NCBI GenBank assembly: GCA_021186555.1
Contig: JAJKFL010000007.1
Location: 26,293,177 to 26,357,176, forward strand
From: Reticulitermes speratus
Lineage: Eukaryota > Arthropoda > Insecta > Blattodea > Rhinotermitidae
Length of the DNA stretch: 64,000 bases
Direction: 5' to 3'
Positions 22,105-34,500 of this stretch are shown here, in pieces. Position 1 is the stretch's first letter. Each line of letters begins with the position of its first letter. The notes beneath the pieces were generated by a model. It saw nothing but the letters and a program-made list of their open reading frames with translations. It was not told the DNA's origin and searched no databases. Both the position numbers and the translations under genes were made by a program.

Positions 22105-24311
22105 ATATACGGAGAATAAATTTGAAGTACATGTTATAGAAATGTTGAGTGAAGAGATAAATTGGTTTCGTCTGACTCAGGACTGGGTGTGAAGGCTTGC
22201 TTTTACGAAGAGGGTGACGAATATTTAGATTGGACAAAGGTGTGAATTGTGCTGTACAGTTAAGTACAATATTTTCAAGACGCACATAGCACCAAGCAGT
22301 TATAAAACACTGCAGCAGAACTGGGAGCCTATCCTGTGTGGGGCAGAAAGTCACTTTGGACTTGCGACTCCTGCCTCTTATTACGGAAGTCCTTGACTTT
22401 ATTTTCGAAAGGCAGCAGGACACCTATCTTGACTGAAGCTTATCGTGAATTTCTTCAGTCTCTCCACAAAAAAACCTTCCTTCCTTAAATTTTTAAATTC
22501 ACGATATAAAAATAATCCATATTTTTGTCACTAATTTACCAACGAGAAATGTCTTTAAATAAAAAATAAATAACTTCCACTTTGGACGAGAATTAAGTGT
22601 CCTTTCCAATTCCCACTTATCTCATTATTCAATTAACACGTCAATAAATCGGTATTTAGTAAAGAGAACACGCCATGAAATTTATCATTCTAAAATTTTT
22701 TTATCCCCCTATTATTTCCCCATCCTACCTTTAAATATTTGCCACAGTGCCCTAACTTTAAATGCCTTAAATCTATATTCTTCCTTTTAAATGAATGATG
22801 GATCTCTAAAACTCTTTAAGTCTTTCGTTATTCCGATCATTGATCATGATTTTACCCCCGTTTTAACATCGCCTATTCTTGACGTAAATATAAAAATTGG
22901 GGGCAAACTTACGGACAGTTCAGTATTGAATCTGCTCTTGTGTGATCAGAATTTTAATTCTACTTCCCGCAGAAGTTTATCTCTTAATGCCTATCCAATA
23001 TCATCCTTCACATCAGACGGAAATATGGCACCTTGGTTATTTCTTAGCATTGTTCCAAGCGCGATATAATATTTTTATAAAATAAAAATTCGGTACAAGC
23101 TGTAACCTTTGAAAGACGTTTGTGCGTTTTATTTTAAATTATTATCAGCATGAAGAAAATCTTTTATTACGCTAATTTCATCACCTAAATACCTCCCGAT
23201 AAAATAACTGCCGTTCCAAAACTTGTAAAAACGTGTAAAAAGTTGCAACAAATTATCTTCAAAGAGTCACAGACGTCGGTGCCCTTTTACATGTCTCTTA
23301 ATACCTAATATTTTAAAAAATTTGTAAAATTGTGTGTAAAAACAGATGTCTCCTTCGAAATAACCTTTATAAATTTGGGGTGAGACCTGCATTTCAGGGA
23401 TAATTTAACCCCTTATAGCTCCGTGTTTACCATATGACCCGCTAGTTTTAACAACAAGCACTCTGTACTTCGCCACACAAAGTGTCTTTACGTCTTCGGT
23501 ACAGTTCTAATAAAAACGGCAAATATATCCCTATATGAAATTACTTGATTGGTCTTCCTTAAGATAAAGCCTTGTGCTCTCCGTGAGGTACGAACTGGAT
23601 CTTTATAAACAAGGCCGATTAATTTTAGTCTTCAAAGGAGTGCTGATTATTTATTAAGGTAGAGTTTTATCTTGTAGGCTGCTCTCATATGGTTCAGGAT
23701 AGAACCGACTGGCGGCGTTTTGTTAACATGGCAATAAACACTCGGGTTTCATAAAGGGTGGGGAACGTTTTGATTAGTGGAGCAACTGCGATATTTTTTA
23801 ATTACAGATCCTGCACCATGTAGCGAATTAGTTACATAGCTGGAGAGAAGCTAACAGCAAGCCTACAAAACAAAAACCTAAATCATTCTTATTGCAATTT
23901 AACACGAAAATCGCTTTGATAATGAGTTCAGTGACAAATGGAGGTATTAACTTTTGTTGAGTTCCGAATTTCGTCATAAATATAAGACAGTGCGCGAGAT
24001 CTGAGATTGTCAGGCAGGTGATTAGGGTGATAAACAGTTTCTTGCTGCATGACGCTGTGTAGTCTAGCAGCTTTTCGGAGTGTGTTTCTACTGTGAAGAT
24101 AGAGGCAAGTAGGCTCCTACAAAACAATTATCTACCTGATTTTACGGCGTTATATTCAATAAAAGAGTAACGCTCTTTATACAGTTTGCTGTTATCCTTT
24201 TAAAACTTATTTCGTGACTTAATTTTTTTACAAATATGTCTTACATTTTGTTCTTCGGTTCATTTTAAAATTACATATTTGATGATTTTCCTAACAATAG
24301 TTCCTTTGATT
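22105..24311. other. Unassigned region, no gene recognised
   Basis: About 2.2 kb. Short frames at 22097-22423 (minus), 22791-23069 (plus) and 23828-24127 (minus) show no motif I recognise. Confidence 0.45.
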
Positions 24312-24320
24312 TCTTGTATG

Positions 24321-24582
24321 AATATTTTTTCAATCATGCAATAGCCCCAAGTGGGGCCACGGACTCCTCATTATCGAGGTTTCATGATCACACACTCAGA
24401 CACACCATAGTCGGTAGGACTCCTCTGGACGAGGGACCAGCTCGTCGCAGAGACCTCTACCTGACAACATACAACACTCACAAGAGACAGACCTCCATGC
24501 CGCCGCGGGATTCGAACCCACAACTCCAGAAAGCGAGCGGCCGCAAACCCACATCTTATACCGTGCGACCACTGAGATCGGC
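24321..24582 (-). mobile_element. SINE group B, diverged, with target duplication
   Basis: Head at 24582 on minus. The B-box-like gggttcgaatccc near 24510-24520 is kept, but other parts of the head are mutated. tcttgtatg occurs at 24312-24320 and 24583-24591. Confidence 0.92.
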
Positions 24583-24625
24583 TCTTGTATGTTAATATTA
24601 TTATTATTATTTACTGCAATTGGGT

Positions 24626-25101
24626 TTTCACCCGGTGGCAGTAGTCCTTACACTAGTACACACAATACAAATGTTTTCACCCGGTGGCAGTAGTCCTTAC
24701 ACTAGTACACACAATACAAATGTTTTCACCCGGTGGCAGTAGTCCTGACACTAGTACACACAATACAAATGTTTTCACCCGGTGGCAGTAGTCCTTGACA
24801 CTAGTACACACAATACAAATGTTTTCACCCGGTGGCAGTAGTCCTGACACTAGTACACACAATACAAATGTTTTCACCCGGTGGCAGTAGTCCTTACACT
24901 AGTACACACAATACAAATGTTTTCACCCGGTGGCAGTAGTCCTACACTAGTACACACAATACAAATGTTTCACCGGTGGCAGTAGTCCTTACACTAGTAC
25001 CACAATACAAATGTTTTCACCGTGGCAGTAGTCCTTACACTATACACACAATACAAATGTTTCACCCGGCAGTAGTCCTACACTAGTACAACAATACAAT
25101 G
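24626..25101. repeat. 49-bp minisatellite, about 10 copies
   Basis: Unit is gttttcacccggtggcagta plus gtccttacactagtacacac and aatacaaat. Starts are near 24625, 24674, 24723, 24772, 24822, 24871, 24920, 24967, 25014 and 25060. The first seven copies are almost perfect. From about 24940 onward nearly every copy has one or more single-base losses. Confidence 0.96.
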
Positions 25102-27686
25102 GACATATAATATACATAAATGTACAATACAAAACAAACTATACACAATTACAAATATAGTTTTGCTTTATTTTATCTCTACAGAACAATAAACATAATG
25201 TAAGTAATACAAATAATATAAAAATATATTAATATAAAAGAGATAGCATTACAAATGACAATCGAAGTGCTTGAATGTTGGGTTTAGTATTCTACGTGGC
25301 CAACAACAATTATTTTAACCACCACGTGTTCAGAGTGGCGCTGGGGCCCGCCCTGTAACCTGTCTGAGAGAAGTCGAAAAGTGAAATTGACCAGTCAATT
25401 ACACCTAGTGCCCGGAGATGAATAATGCATTCTATATATCATCATGTCACAGCGCTAAAGCACGAAACGGATTATATTTAAATCATCAAAGCAGGGTGCA
25501 AGAGTTAGCTTCTTTTTAAATGGAGCACAAGGCTCATAACCTATAAGCCACTTTTACTCTAAAGTAACAAGGCTATAAGCGGAAAAGCAAACCCACAGTA
25601 TCCAAATACAGGGCAATACCATCACATTATATGAAGGTATCTAGACAAAGCGGGAACCTAGCAAAGTAACCTTCAAATGGAACAGTACGCGCTATGCGAA
25701 CAATTTAAAATTTAAAGCAGCTCTGACAATTCCGCGGCATCCTTTGATGGATAGGCTGTTCTCGGAAAGGGAGGGGAGGGGGGGCAATGTTTTCAAAACT
25801 CCATCAGGTCTATTCCACACAATGAATAATACTTAGTATACACAGTTCTACTGATTTACATTTAGAATGGCTTCCAATCACGGAACATTAATTGGAAATC
25901 ATAAGGGGGGAGAGAATCGTCACTCTGACGCGCAGCCTGATGTGAAACTTTTAAAATACACACTATGAAGCATTATTATATTTTACTTAAGTACAACGTG
26001 TAAAGAAAATATTAATATTTTTCCTTTTTTAAAAATCGTCAACTGGACCGTCACGTAATGAGGAGCTACACAATTTGCATTCATCTCTTAATACTCTTAG
26101 CGGAAATGAGTCAACGTGGCTCAAACGACAGAAGCACGAGGCATGCATGAGGTAAACCAGAAACTCAAGTTTTACTGCTGGGAATTTTCTGGGCAAAGAA
26201 CTGGCAGAGGCCTTTTGTCTGGACGGTCTAAACAAAAGCAGGAATGAATCTCAATCAGGCTACCCAGCCTCCGTATCAAGATTTTAAACGGGACCTCCCA
26301 GACGAGAAGTGGAGTTTCTTACCCACTTATTCATGAAGTCAGGCTCTAGCTTAATTAATATTCTGAAGACTGAAGTCGAGACACATTTTAAATACAGATT
26401 CAAAGACAACACAATATGCTTAGTGAATGCTGCGTACGAAAATATTTGATGTTCGACAATCAACCAGCCAGAAAGCTAAATAAGGGAGATCGACATGCTT
26501 AACCATCAGCCACTTTGTCTGTCCTGCAAAAGATGCGCATCGCATCGCTCTGACACGCACACCTTACAACTGTAACAAGGATTGTGCTTACGCTAACGGA
26601 CCTCCCCGTCTTGGCTGGGGGAGTTTAACCGCTACTAATGACTTTGACTACTAATGGAAATATTTTTTTTGGGGGGGGGGGGGGGGTGTATCTGGATGGA
26701 TGTCTGGGGTTTAAACCTACAGTGACTCTGTCGTGTAGGGCCGAGGGTCTTTTTGCAACCTAGGGAAAGAGCCATTTTAACTGAAGTTCTCCTTGATTGG
26801 CGCGGGGGTGCAGTTCGTTCTTCTTATTTTGAATATACCATAAAATCCACTTTTCAACTAAGGAATATCACGGAATACCTCAGTCATTAAAGCTGAAAAG
26901 TTCCAGGAACATTTTCTTCCGTCGTGTTGGGAGTCTCTTAATTATCATACGCAACATACCAATTCACTCTCGGACAAAATTGAGGATCTTAATGTTAAAT
27001 CCGGCAGTACATACAGTAACCACTAAGCTTTAAAAGGTTCAGGAGTTGAAGAGGTCTATATGTATTGGAAATGATGACCCTGGCGGCAGGTAGACAAGCC
27101 GTGAAATATTCCCGGACGGATATTAGCGGCCTATGCTGGGAATATCAGCCACTGGACAACACAATGTTTGAAGCTATTCTGTGGTTTTCGGATGATACGA
27201 CGGTAGAAACCAGCGACGCAGCCAACCAATCACAAATAGTAAGCAAGTCAAGCGTGCAATTGATTGGAAAACCAGCAACACTACTGTGGAGTAGCATCAA
27301 TCAAACATCCAGCACAGTGCGTGTTTCAGGCGAGTAAAACAATGAGACTTCATTAAATGACTCTTGTCAAATCGCTCAGTACTTTCTGCCTAGGAAGCGC
27401 GCGCACGCCCGTGCGTGTGTGCCTACATCCCACGCAACAGGTTTTACGCCCCCCTTCAAAACGCAAAATGAACTCAAAACACAGTACAGGTCCACATTTT
27501 AGGTGTGGCCATTGTTCACCGAATGTGCAATTTATCTGGTTCAGTCCACTAGCGCAAAACATGTATTCTAACTTTACATGGCTCATTCAACTTAAAAGAC
27601 AAATGAATATTTATTTGTGTGCTTCTCGGAAAGTTCCTTCAAAATTCAACAGGAAGTCTCCTATCGATGGAAGTATGTACCTGTCA
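25102..27686. other. Unassigned region with a T/G homopolymer
   Basis: About 2.6 kb with no recognised gene. A run of T then about 16 G lies near 26662-26687. A 90-codon frame at 27065-27337 has no recognisable family. Confidence 0.4.
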
Positions 27687-27858
27687 GGCCGTGCCATGGC
27701 TCAGGCAGTTAGTCGCCGGCCTCTCACCACGGAGGCCCGGGGTTCGGTCCCAGGTCAAGTCCATGTGAGATTTGTGGTGGACAAAGTAGCACTGGGACAG
27801 GTTTTTCTCCGAGTTGTCGGTTTTCCCCTGTCGATTTCATTCCACTGGTGCATTCCGT
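27687..27858 (+). mobile_element. SINE group A, 3'-truncated
   Basis: Head ggccgtgccatggctcaggc, a B-box-like ggggttcggtcccag, and body to ttccactggtgcattccgta. The 3' third and A tail are missing. It breaks the open frame at 27357-27860, which is therefore not a gene. Confidence 0.9.
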
Positions 27859-29119
27859 AGGTGCAGTTAAACTTCGCGGTCTTTTGTGTTGTAATATCTT
27901 GTAGTTTTTTATGCAAGCGCCGACGTTTCGAAGAAACCTGCTGTCTCATTCTATAGGTTAGAAATCTGATTCACCTTCATATCCAATTTTGGTCGTCTAT
28001 ATCGTTCTACATGCTTCATTGCGAGACAAAGGTGTGCAGACGTACAGACGGCTAATCTTTTCGTAAGTAAATTCTCGCCCCCTATGGAAACTAAAGGTTC
28101 ATGACAGTGGAAGCAAAAGCCTTTTCCAGATCCAGATGAATTAAGTCCGCTTGTACTTCTGCTTCTTCGCTCTAAGGACTAGGGCACTGAACTAGTACAG
28201 AGCTCAGTCCAATTATACTTCTCAACGCACAGTACAAGGACTAACGAGGGCACTGCTATATTTAAATAGGCTTTAGCTTAATGCGCATGAATTAACTTAT
28301 TTATTCTGAGTTCAGCCAAGTGCCGGCGCGGCGTCGAAATCCTAACAGAGGGCCAAGGTTAACAACACACTGCCTAGTCTGCCCTAAGCTCATCTCATGA
28401 ATATTAGCATGAAAAATTAATTGAAGGATTGCTTTCAGGGTAAAACCAACCCCCGTGCCAATCTGTCTACCGTAACCATCCACAACGATTTTATTAATGT
28501 CGAAAGCTGACTTCTGCAGTAAATCCTTTTTATGGTTATAATTTGTTTAACGACGCTCTCAGTAGCTCAGGCTATATAATGACAATGATATGGTGATTAG
28601 TGAATAATGAATTGGAAGGGATACGAAAGGAAGCAGTCGTAAACTACCATGAGGTGTTGTCCCGGAATTTGCCTAGGAGGACTGAGCAGGCCTATGAAAA
28701 ATCAGCGAAGACGGACCGCCTCCGGGCAGGGTTTCCTGATGGGAATGTATCGCCTTATTTTCTGAGAGAGCAATTTGCTTAAATGTTGACCTGCTGTTGC
28801 CGCGTCAAGTCGTTGGTTTAAACAGGTACATGAAAAACAATGCTAAGTTATTTGGGCGAATTGCAGTTATGAGGAAGTGTAATCCCGGGTAGAGTCTGGA
28901 CGCCCGGCATTCTGTTTTCGAATAAACTTTTCAAAATTTTCTTCCCGTCCCCGCATCAGAATGGCCCTGTGCATCTCCAGACCTTTCGTTTAAGATAAAC
29001 AAAACTGAGAATATAAGCCGTGACATCCACATCGTCGTTTGCACTTTCATGGAACGATGGTATGTCGCAGGGGAAAATTACTGCTATATTGGAATCTGGT
29101 CCTTTACATTATGATACCG
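27859..29119. other. Unassigned region
   Basis: No gene recognised. The minus strand at about 27900-27960 (gtttcttcgaaacgtcggcg) resembles Penelope/hammerhead-associated sequence but lacks a proper core (see rejected items). Confidence 0.4.
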
Positions 29120-29132
29120 TGTAGTCTGATAG

Positions 29133-29395
29133 GTAAAGGTAAACGTAAAGTTTACCCTATAGCATGCTATGAAGACACAGAGGGGAAGGAGGGGTATAGC
29201 TCTATTCTTTTTTTAACCTCGGTGCTAGACGTGGTTGGGTGGTTATCGCCACGCTCCGGCCGCTTTACCCCGGGAATAATCCGGTATCCATTGTATAGGA
29301 GCCTTGATGGGCCCCAGCACCGGTCTGAACAGGTGCAGAAAATCTCGCGCACACTGGGATTTGATCCCCGGACCGTCCAGCCCATAGCAAGTCGC
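29133..29395 (-). mobile_element. SINE group C, likely complete 3' end
   Basis: Plus-strand order: ggtaaaggtaaacgtaaag (3' tail on minus), aacctcggtgctagacgtgg, ccggccgctttaccccggga, gatgggccccagcaccggtc, gaacaggtgcagaaaatctc, gggatttgatccccgg (B box) and the head to gtcgc. tgtagtctgatag (29120-29132) and tgtagtctggtag (29396-29408) match at 12 of 13 and may be the target duplication. The expected first bases of the head overlap this repeat, so its exact boundary is uncertain. Confidence 0.85.
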
Positions 29396-29409
29396 TGTAG
29401 TCTGGTAGC

Positions 29410-30211
29410 AGTTTATCACACTCCGAAGAAATATTGTGCCTTAAACTTTGGGGTATAAGGTTACTACATTGAACATGGAGGCAGCATATTCCTACAAAAC
29501 TTTATTAGCTCATACCAGTATAACTGATGTCGTAATATATACGGCAACCCAAATAATTGCAATCGTAAAACTCTCGGATCTCTTATCATGATCTACACTT
29601 CTAACTGCTTCACATGCGATTAAAAATGTCTAGGACTGGGATCCACAAATTTTTAAAAAATCTAGGAACCACCTTCAAAATTCTAGGCGCCAGAAAATAA
29701 CAAGAATTAATTTCCATACTGAGGACCCACAATTCTGGATTGACCTGTGAACCTCACTGTCACCTGGATCTTTCTGCTCGGTGCATGTGAACTGATACAC
29801 ATTTCTGGTATATAAGAAAAAACTGCAGTTATTATGCTGAAAATATTAGGTGCACCGTACAAGATTTATTCGCCCTGAGCTTGTGCACGCCTGGTCTAAA
29901 GCCGGCTATTCCTGAAGGAGTATTTGCTGTCCGTGAAATTGAATGCTTGTAAATGTCAGAGAATAATAGTGTAATGCATATATTGATAATAAAGGCAAGT
30001 ATTGTACCGTAGTAGCACCCACTATGCACATCATCATCATCATCGTCATCATGAACACTAGAATTAGGCCTAATGGTCTGTTTCTCTAGATTAAAATCTC
30101 CTTTGGTGAGACCATATTTCCGTTAATCTTCTAATATTTCTTCTTTCTCGTGGATGCAATATTCTACAAATCTTCAAAACATGTTCCATCTCTTCGCATA
30201 TGTGTTAAAAT
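29410..30211. other. Unassigned region
   Basis: No recognised gene or repeat except a short (CAT)n near 30028-30050. Confidence 0.4.
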
Positions 30212-30213
30212 TA

Positions 30214-30393
30214 CAGTCGAACCCGGTTATAACAACATCGGTTAATGCGACACCTCGTCTATAACGTCAGATATTCTGTGGTACCAATTAATTCCTACTG
30301 TTAACCATAACATTATACTCCTCGGTTATAACAACAGTCGTTTATAACGACACAAAATAGTCCCTTTCATGACGTTTTAACCGAGTTCCACTG
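30214..30393. mobile_element. pogo/Tigger-like MITE (180 bp)
   Basis: The left end cagtcgaacccggttataac and the right end (minus strand) cagtggaactcggttaaaac form terminal inverted repeats differing at few positions. The phrase ggttataacaaca recurs near both ends with further subterminal similarity (tataacga/tataacgt). This matches the CAGT...CTCGGTTAWAACG style of pogo/Tigger elements in the Tc1/mariner superfamily. TA precedes the left end (30212-30213). The right flank is ca, so one target base pair has changed. No coding capacity. Confidence 0.8.
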
Positions 30394-30782
30394 CATGTCA
30401 GTAAAATAATTCTATTAACATATGTGTTATACCTGTTTCCTTCATAAGATATATCTTCGTAAGAAACGACAGACAATAGCAGCAGCACGTATAAAATATC
30501 AGAAATAAAATTCATTTTTTGAAATGCACAAAAGAAGATCGTCATGAACTTATACAATTAGACAACCTGCAGTTTCCTTTATGTCAGTTTTTATAAAGGC
30601 TGCTCACAGAATAACGTAGTTTTTCATTTATCCTTGTGCCAGATCCTTACTTGAAGAAGAAATTAAACAAGACAGAATAACTACAATAAAACTGCAAAGA
30701 AAACGTTCCATTACAGCAAAGCAGCTGACCATCTTTCCATCAATCTACGTTATAGGCTGCTGGCTTTCTTTCCTTCCTACTC
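30394..30782. other. Unassigned spacer
   Basis: Nothing recognisable. Confidence 0.4.
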
Positions 30783-30896
30783 GGACTCTTGACACGTGAA
30801 GATGGTACCGATGCGTTGTCCCGAAACGTCGGTAAACAATTACCACACGACGCCGCGTAATATCCCAGAAGAGCGCAGATCTCATCTGACAGCATG
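30783..30896 (+). mobile_element. Family E element, solo copy
   Basis: Contains gactcttgacacgtgaagat, ggtaccgatgcgttgtcccg, aaacgtcggtaaacaattac, acgacgccgcgtaatatccc and gaagagcgcagatctcat, ending where the 49160 copy ends. The stem-II-like pairing is weaker than in the 8726 copy (ggtac/gtccc). Confidence 0.75.
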
Positions 30897-31539
30897 CTTC
30901 AGACACGCGAGCGAGCGGGCTTATACGTACACAATATTTCTTTTATCTAAATCTGTGTAAGGAAGAAGAGAATGCACCTCTTTCTCTTAAAGTCCCATCT
31001 CAATAAATTTTAGGTGTTTTGTTCCGTTTATCTTACAAGAAATCCTACGCTACAACTTATGGTGCTTCTTTGTTTCTTCTTTTTAACTGATAGACGAGGA
31101 AGCAAAGGAAAAGTTTACGTTTATGTCTTGCGTATAGGGTTTATGTGTATTGACCAGAGAAGGTGACAAATGATTTGTGTTCTTCTTATTCCAATACAGC
31201 AATACGGCCACACATTTATCTTACCCATAATGACCTACCTCGATTTGAATTCAGGGCCATAAAGAAGGATTTCAATATTAGATAAAGTGCGCTTATGCTA
31301 TGTCCAACTGTTACCTTTAGAAATATTAGTCACGATAAAGGAGGCTAATGTTTCAGCCCAGAACATAGTAACGAAACTTTATTCTTACCGCTACCACATC
31401 AATTTAAAGCCGCATTTTTTATGTACACTTCATACTTCTGGTTCTCTTTCTTTCCAATTTTCTTTTTTTATATATTTTTCTTATATTTTACATATTTATG
31501 TCACATAAGCGAGAAATTTATAAAGAGGATGGATGAGAA
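30897..31539. other. Unassigned spacer
   Basis: No recognised element. Confidence 0.4.
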
Positions 31540-31544
31540 TTATG

Positions 31545-31800
31545 ACAGACTGGGCGGCCCGAGGTTCGAATCCCGGCAGGGGTAAGAGATTTTTCTCTAT
31601 CCCAAAAAGTCCATACCGGCGCTGGGGCCCATCCACCTTCATATTCAATGACTACAGCGGCCTCTTTCTCCGGGAGCTAAGCGGCAGGATTCCGATGCTA
31701 GCCACTGACTTCCATATAGCGCCAGGTTAAGAATAAGTGGAGCTACAGATCTACTCTCCCTAAACGCCTTCATGGCGTTGACAGGGACAACTTTAGTTTC
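31545..31800 (+). mobile_element. SINE group C, head partly decayed
   Basis: B-box-like gaggttcgaatcccggc, agagatttttctctatccca, ggcgctggggcccatcca, a ctccgggagctaagcggc block and gcgccaggttaagaataa. The 3' part is acgccttcatggcgttgaca. The A-box portion is not clear. Confidence 0.8.
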
Positions 31801-33076
31801 CAATCTTTTAAAATGAGACAGTCCTCTATGATTCAAATCAGCCGTCAACAAGCTCCGTATGATAGAGAACTACATATGTTAATTATTGCAGTGGCTAACA
31901 TATTGAGAAGATCGAGGCAAGTAAGCGACAACGTACTTTCATTCATAAAAGTATTTCTCATATTTAATCGTATCAATAAAGAAACTTCGTCAAGCAGCCG
32001 ATCAATCAGTCAACCAGTCTGTCTGTTAAGACAGCAGATCAGTTTTTTTACAATCACAATGGCCTTTCGGTGTAATCCACTGTCCACTTTCCCTCTCAAA
32101 CGCTCGGAATATGTGTTTGAATCCAAATCGCAGGAAATATGTTAATGCCAATGTCTTACTGCCTCTGTGTTGTCCTGTGAATGTTACGACCTTGCGATAT
32201 CCCAGACCGTCTTCGAGAGCGTCCTACCAACTGTCCACAACCACATTTAGAAAGGCGGGAAACGAGATGTGTCACGTCGCATACGCCTTTTGAGTTACAG
32301 ATACAGACAAGTAACAAGACCAATTATTTAGTCAGTAACTTCGCTAATCCGTGAGTTTGTTAGCTTTCCGGCCTGTCTGTTATCAGTAAAGACACCCGTC
32401 TGCCCATTACCCCTGATTGTTATGAAACACGCCAGTCACCTAGCACGCTGCAACTCGACTTTCATTTGTTGCGTCGCACAGCTGCACGCTGTTCCGGCTG
32501 CCTGACTGCGCAGGATTCTTGTGGTAAATCCGTGGCTGCGGAATGTTTGGACGCAACTGCAGGCAACCAACAGAGAGCTAACGTAAATGCAGTGTCATGC
32601 GTAATGATGCCCACCATATGACGTGTGAACACGAATTCCTCAGACCTCGCCTCACTGCCCCTTGCACTATTACAGTTCCCATTGTTACATCAGCATATGG
32701 TCCTCTTATCACAGACACGGCTAACAACTCGCTGACCAGAAAATCGCCACCCCAACCCCACCCAACACCTGCCATTCTACAGCCTTTAAATCTAGTCGTA
32801 GTGAAAGTAACAATTATTCCTGTTGTGCAGGCCTTGCAATTTCATGTTTAGACTTCATGTTGGTCTGATCCCCCACTGAAGGAAAACTAACGCATGCCGA
32901 AAAGAGGCTGTAACTCACAGTCAATTCAAAGGTGGAGTTCAGAGTGTCTAAACCGTGAGATACTTATACAGAAGAAGAAAAAAGTATGAAAAGGGCAATA
33001 AATATATTATCAGAGAAGACACGTATAGGCTAAAGAGAAAATGAGAAAGGGAGGGAGGAAGTGAGAGCAAGAAGAC
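31801..33076. other. Unassigned region
   Basis: About 1.3 kb. Frames at 31813-32145 and 32597-32851 have no recognisable product. Base composition near 32450-32800 is more GC-rich than its surroundings. This is the least repetitive stretch locally and would be worth a transcript search. Confidence 0.35.
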
Positions 33077-33768
33077 ATTCATTCATTCATTCTGTAGTCT
33101 GTCTTACGACACATCCGTAGCCTATTCCACAGCAGACTCTCCATAGAGTGCGATCTAGTGCTTCCTCTTTCAATTTCCAGTACCCTCTCTTTTCCTTAAC
33201 GTCATCAGTAGCAGCTTAAGTCTTCTTCCTCGTCTTCCCGTCACTCTATTTTTCCCTCTATTTTTTCCTCAATAACTTGTTTTAGAAGGCAGTTTCTACG
33301 CAAGATGTGACCAATCCAGTTAGTCTTCCTTCTTTTTATTGTATGTACGATATTCCTCTCCTCCTTGACTCTGTGTAATACTTCTTCGTTTCTCACACGA
33401 TCGGTCCAACTGATCTTCTCCATCCTTCTCCAGCACCACATTTCAAAACTTTCCAGATACTTCTGATCTACTTTTCGAAGTGTCCACTTTTCAGCACCAT
33501 ATAAAGCTATGCTCCAAATATAGCACTTTACATTATTCTTCCTTAAATATAAGTCCAATTTGCTAGTGAAAAGAGTCTTCTTCTTGTTGAATGCTGCTTT
33601 TGTCATGGTCGTCCTGGATTTAATTTCATGTGTACATCTTGCATCATTTGTTAGCGTGCTACCAAAACAGTTACAATAGTCCACGCTGTCCCGTTGTTTT
33701 TTATCTATTATACTCTGTATAGAGGGACAAGGGCTGATGACGCGTAAAACACAGCCTCTCTCAGCCAA
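33077..33768 (-). pseudogene. LINE family H, ORF2 C-terminus and 3' tail
   Basis: Minus-strand frame of 175 codons. It contains the non-LTR reverse transcriptase thumb/connection region (FGSTLTNDARCTHEIKSR, then IALYGAEKWTLRK, then FEMWCWRRMEKISWTDR, then NWIGHILRRNCLLKQV). The frame ends at 33241, but homology continues (GRRGRRLK, then RQT-type end) to a ctgtagtctg terminus followed by (GAAT)n at 33077-33093, a typical LINE tail. The N-terminal 45 residues look unlike the family and the catalytic palm is absent, so the copy is 5'-truncated and inactive. Clade not determined. Confidence 0.88.
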
Positions 33769-34443
33769 ATGTCAAACTCAACCTTCTCAGGAGTTCCCTG
33801 TTACCACAAACTGAGTCAATGACGACCGAATACCGGCGGAATATCCGAAGTATACACTATTAAAGAAGAGAGGAAATGCTCTTATAAACACGAACATCAG
33901 TGTAAAGGCCAGTGCCTGGGCCTCAAGGTGGCAGCCCCACCAAGGCACTCGGGGTTCGTGGGCTAATAACTCGCGAGCCCTTAAACAAACTTTATTAAAG
34001 TAACGGAAATGAAGAATAGCCGGACGGACAAATACTCTGTATAGGGGATGGTTGCACGAAGAGACATAAGAGAATAAAAAAATGGAATAAGAAACGTTAC
34101 GTAAAAATTGTCTGTGTAAAATGTCAACACATCTTCATTTCGTCAGGGGTTGGAATGAAGGGAATAAGAGAGAAGAGATGGGTTTATATTATTTGTACCT
34201 TACAGCAAACAAATGGCAAGCATAAAGTAGCTGATACAGGTATGCACAATGATAACACTTCAATAACCGTTCTACCAAACATAACCATTATATAATTTTA
34301 ATTTTGTTTTATATCTTAAATATCTTAGCTTAAAAATGTTTTAATATTGTTTTCAGTGTCCAAAACTCAACACAGTTAACGGCATTTTATCCAACCAACT
34401 TATATATTTTAATGAGTACCATATGTAGATAACTGGTGTAATA
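33769..34443. other. Unassigned spacer
   Basis: A GC-rich patch near 33905-33965 stands out but is not identified. Confidence 0.35.
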
Positions 34444-34500
34444 AATAATTGAGTCCCTGAGGATGAACTGTGACATGGTTCGAAACATGTTGGACTATTT
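34444..34500 (+). ncRNA. Hammerhead-like ribozyme motif
   Basis: Stem I agtcc (34452-34456) pairs with ggact (34492-34496). Core CTGAGGA at 34457-34463, then one extra T. Stem II gaact/ggttc (34465-34469/34477-34481, one T-G wobble) with a 7-nt loop. GAAA 34482-34485, self-complementary ACATGT 34485-34490, and T at 34491 as the cleavage-site base. aaat/attt can extend stem I outward. Same architecture as 13761-13823 but a different sequence, so the structure is conserved while the helices covary (actcc/ggagt versus agtcc/ggact; ggctga/tcagcc versus gaact/ggttc). Confidence 0.68.

Noticed and set aside
27890-27960. gtttcttcgaaacgtcggcg on minus as another ribozyme end
   Set aside because: No CTGANGA core at the proper distance; only the GAAACGTC part matches.
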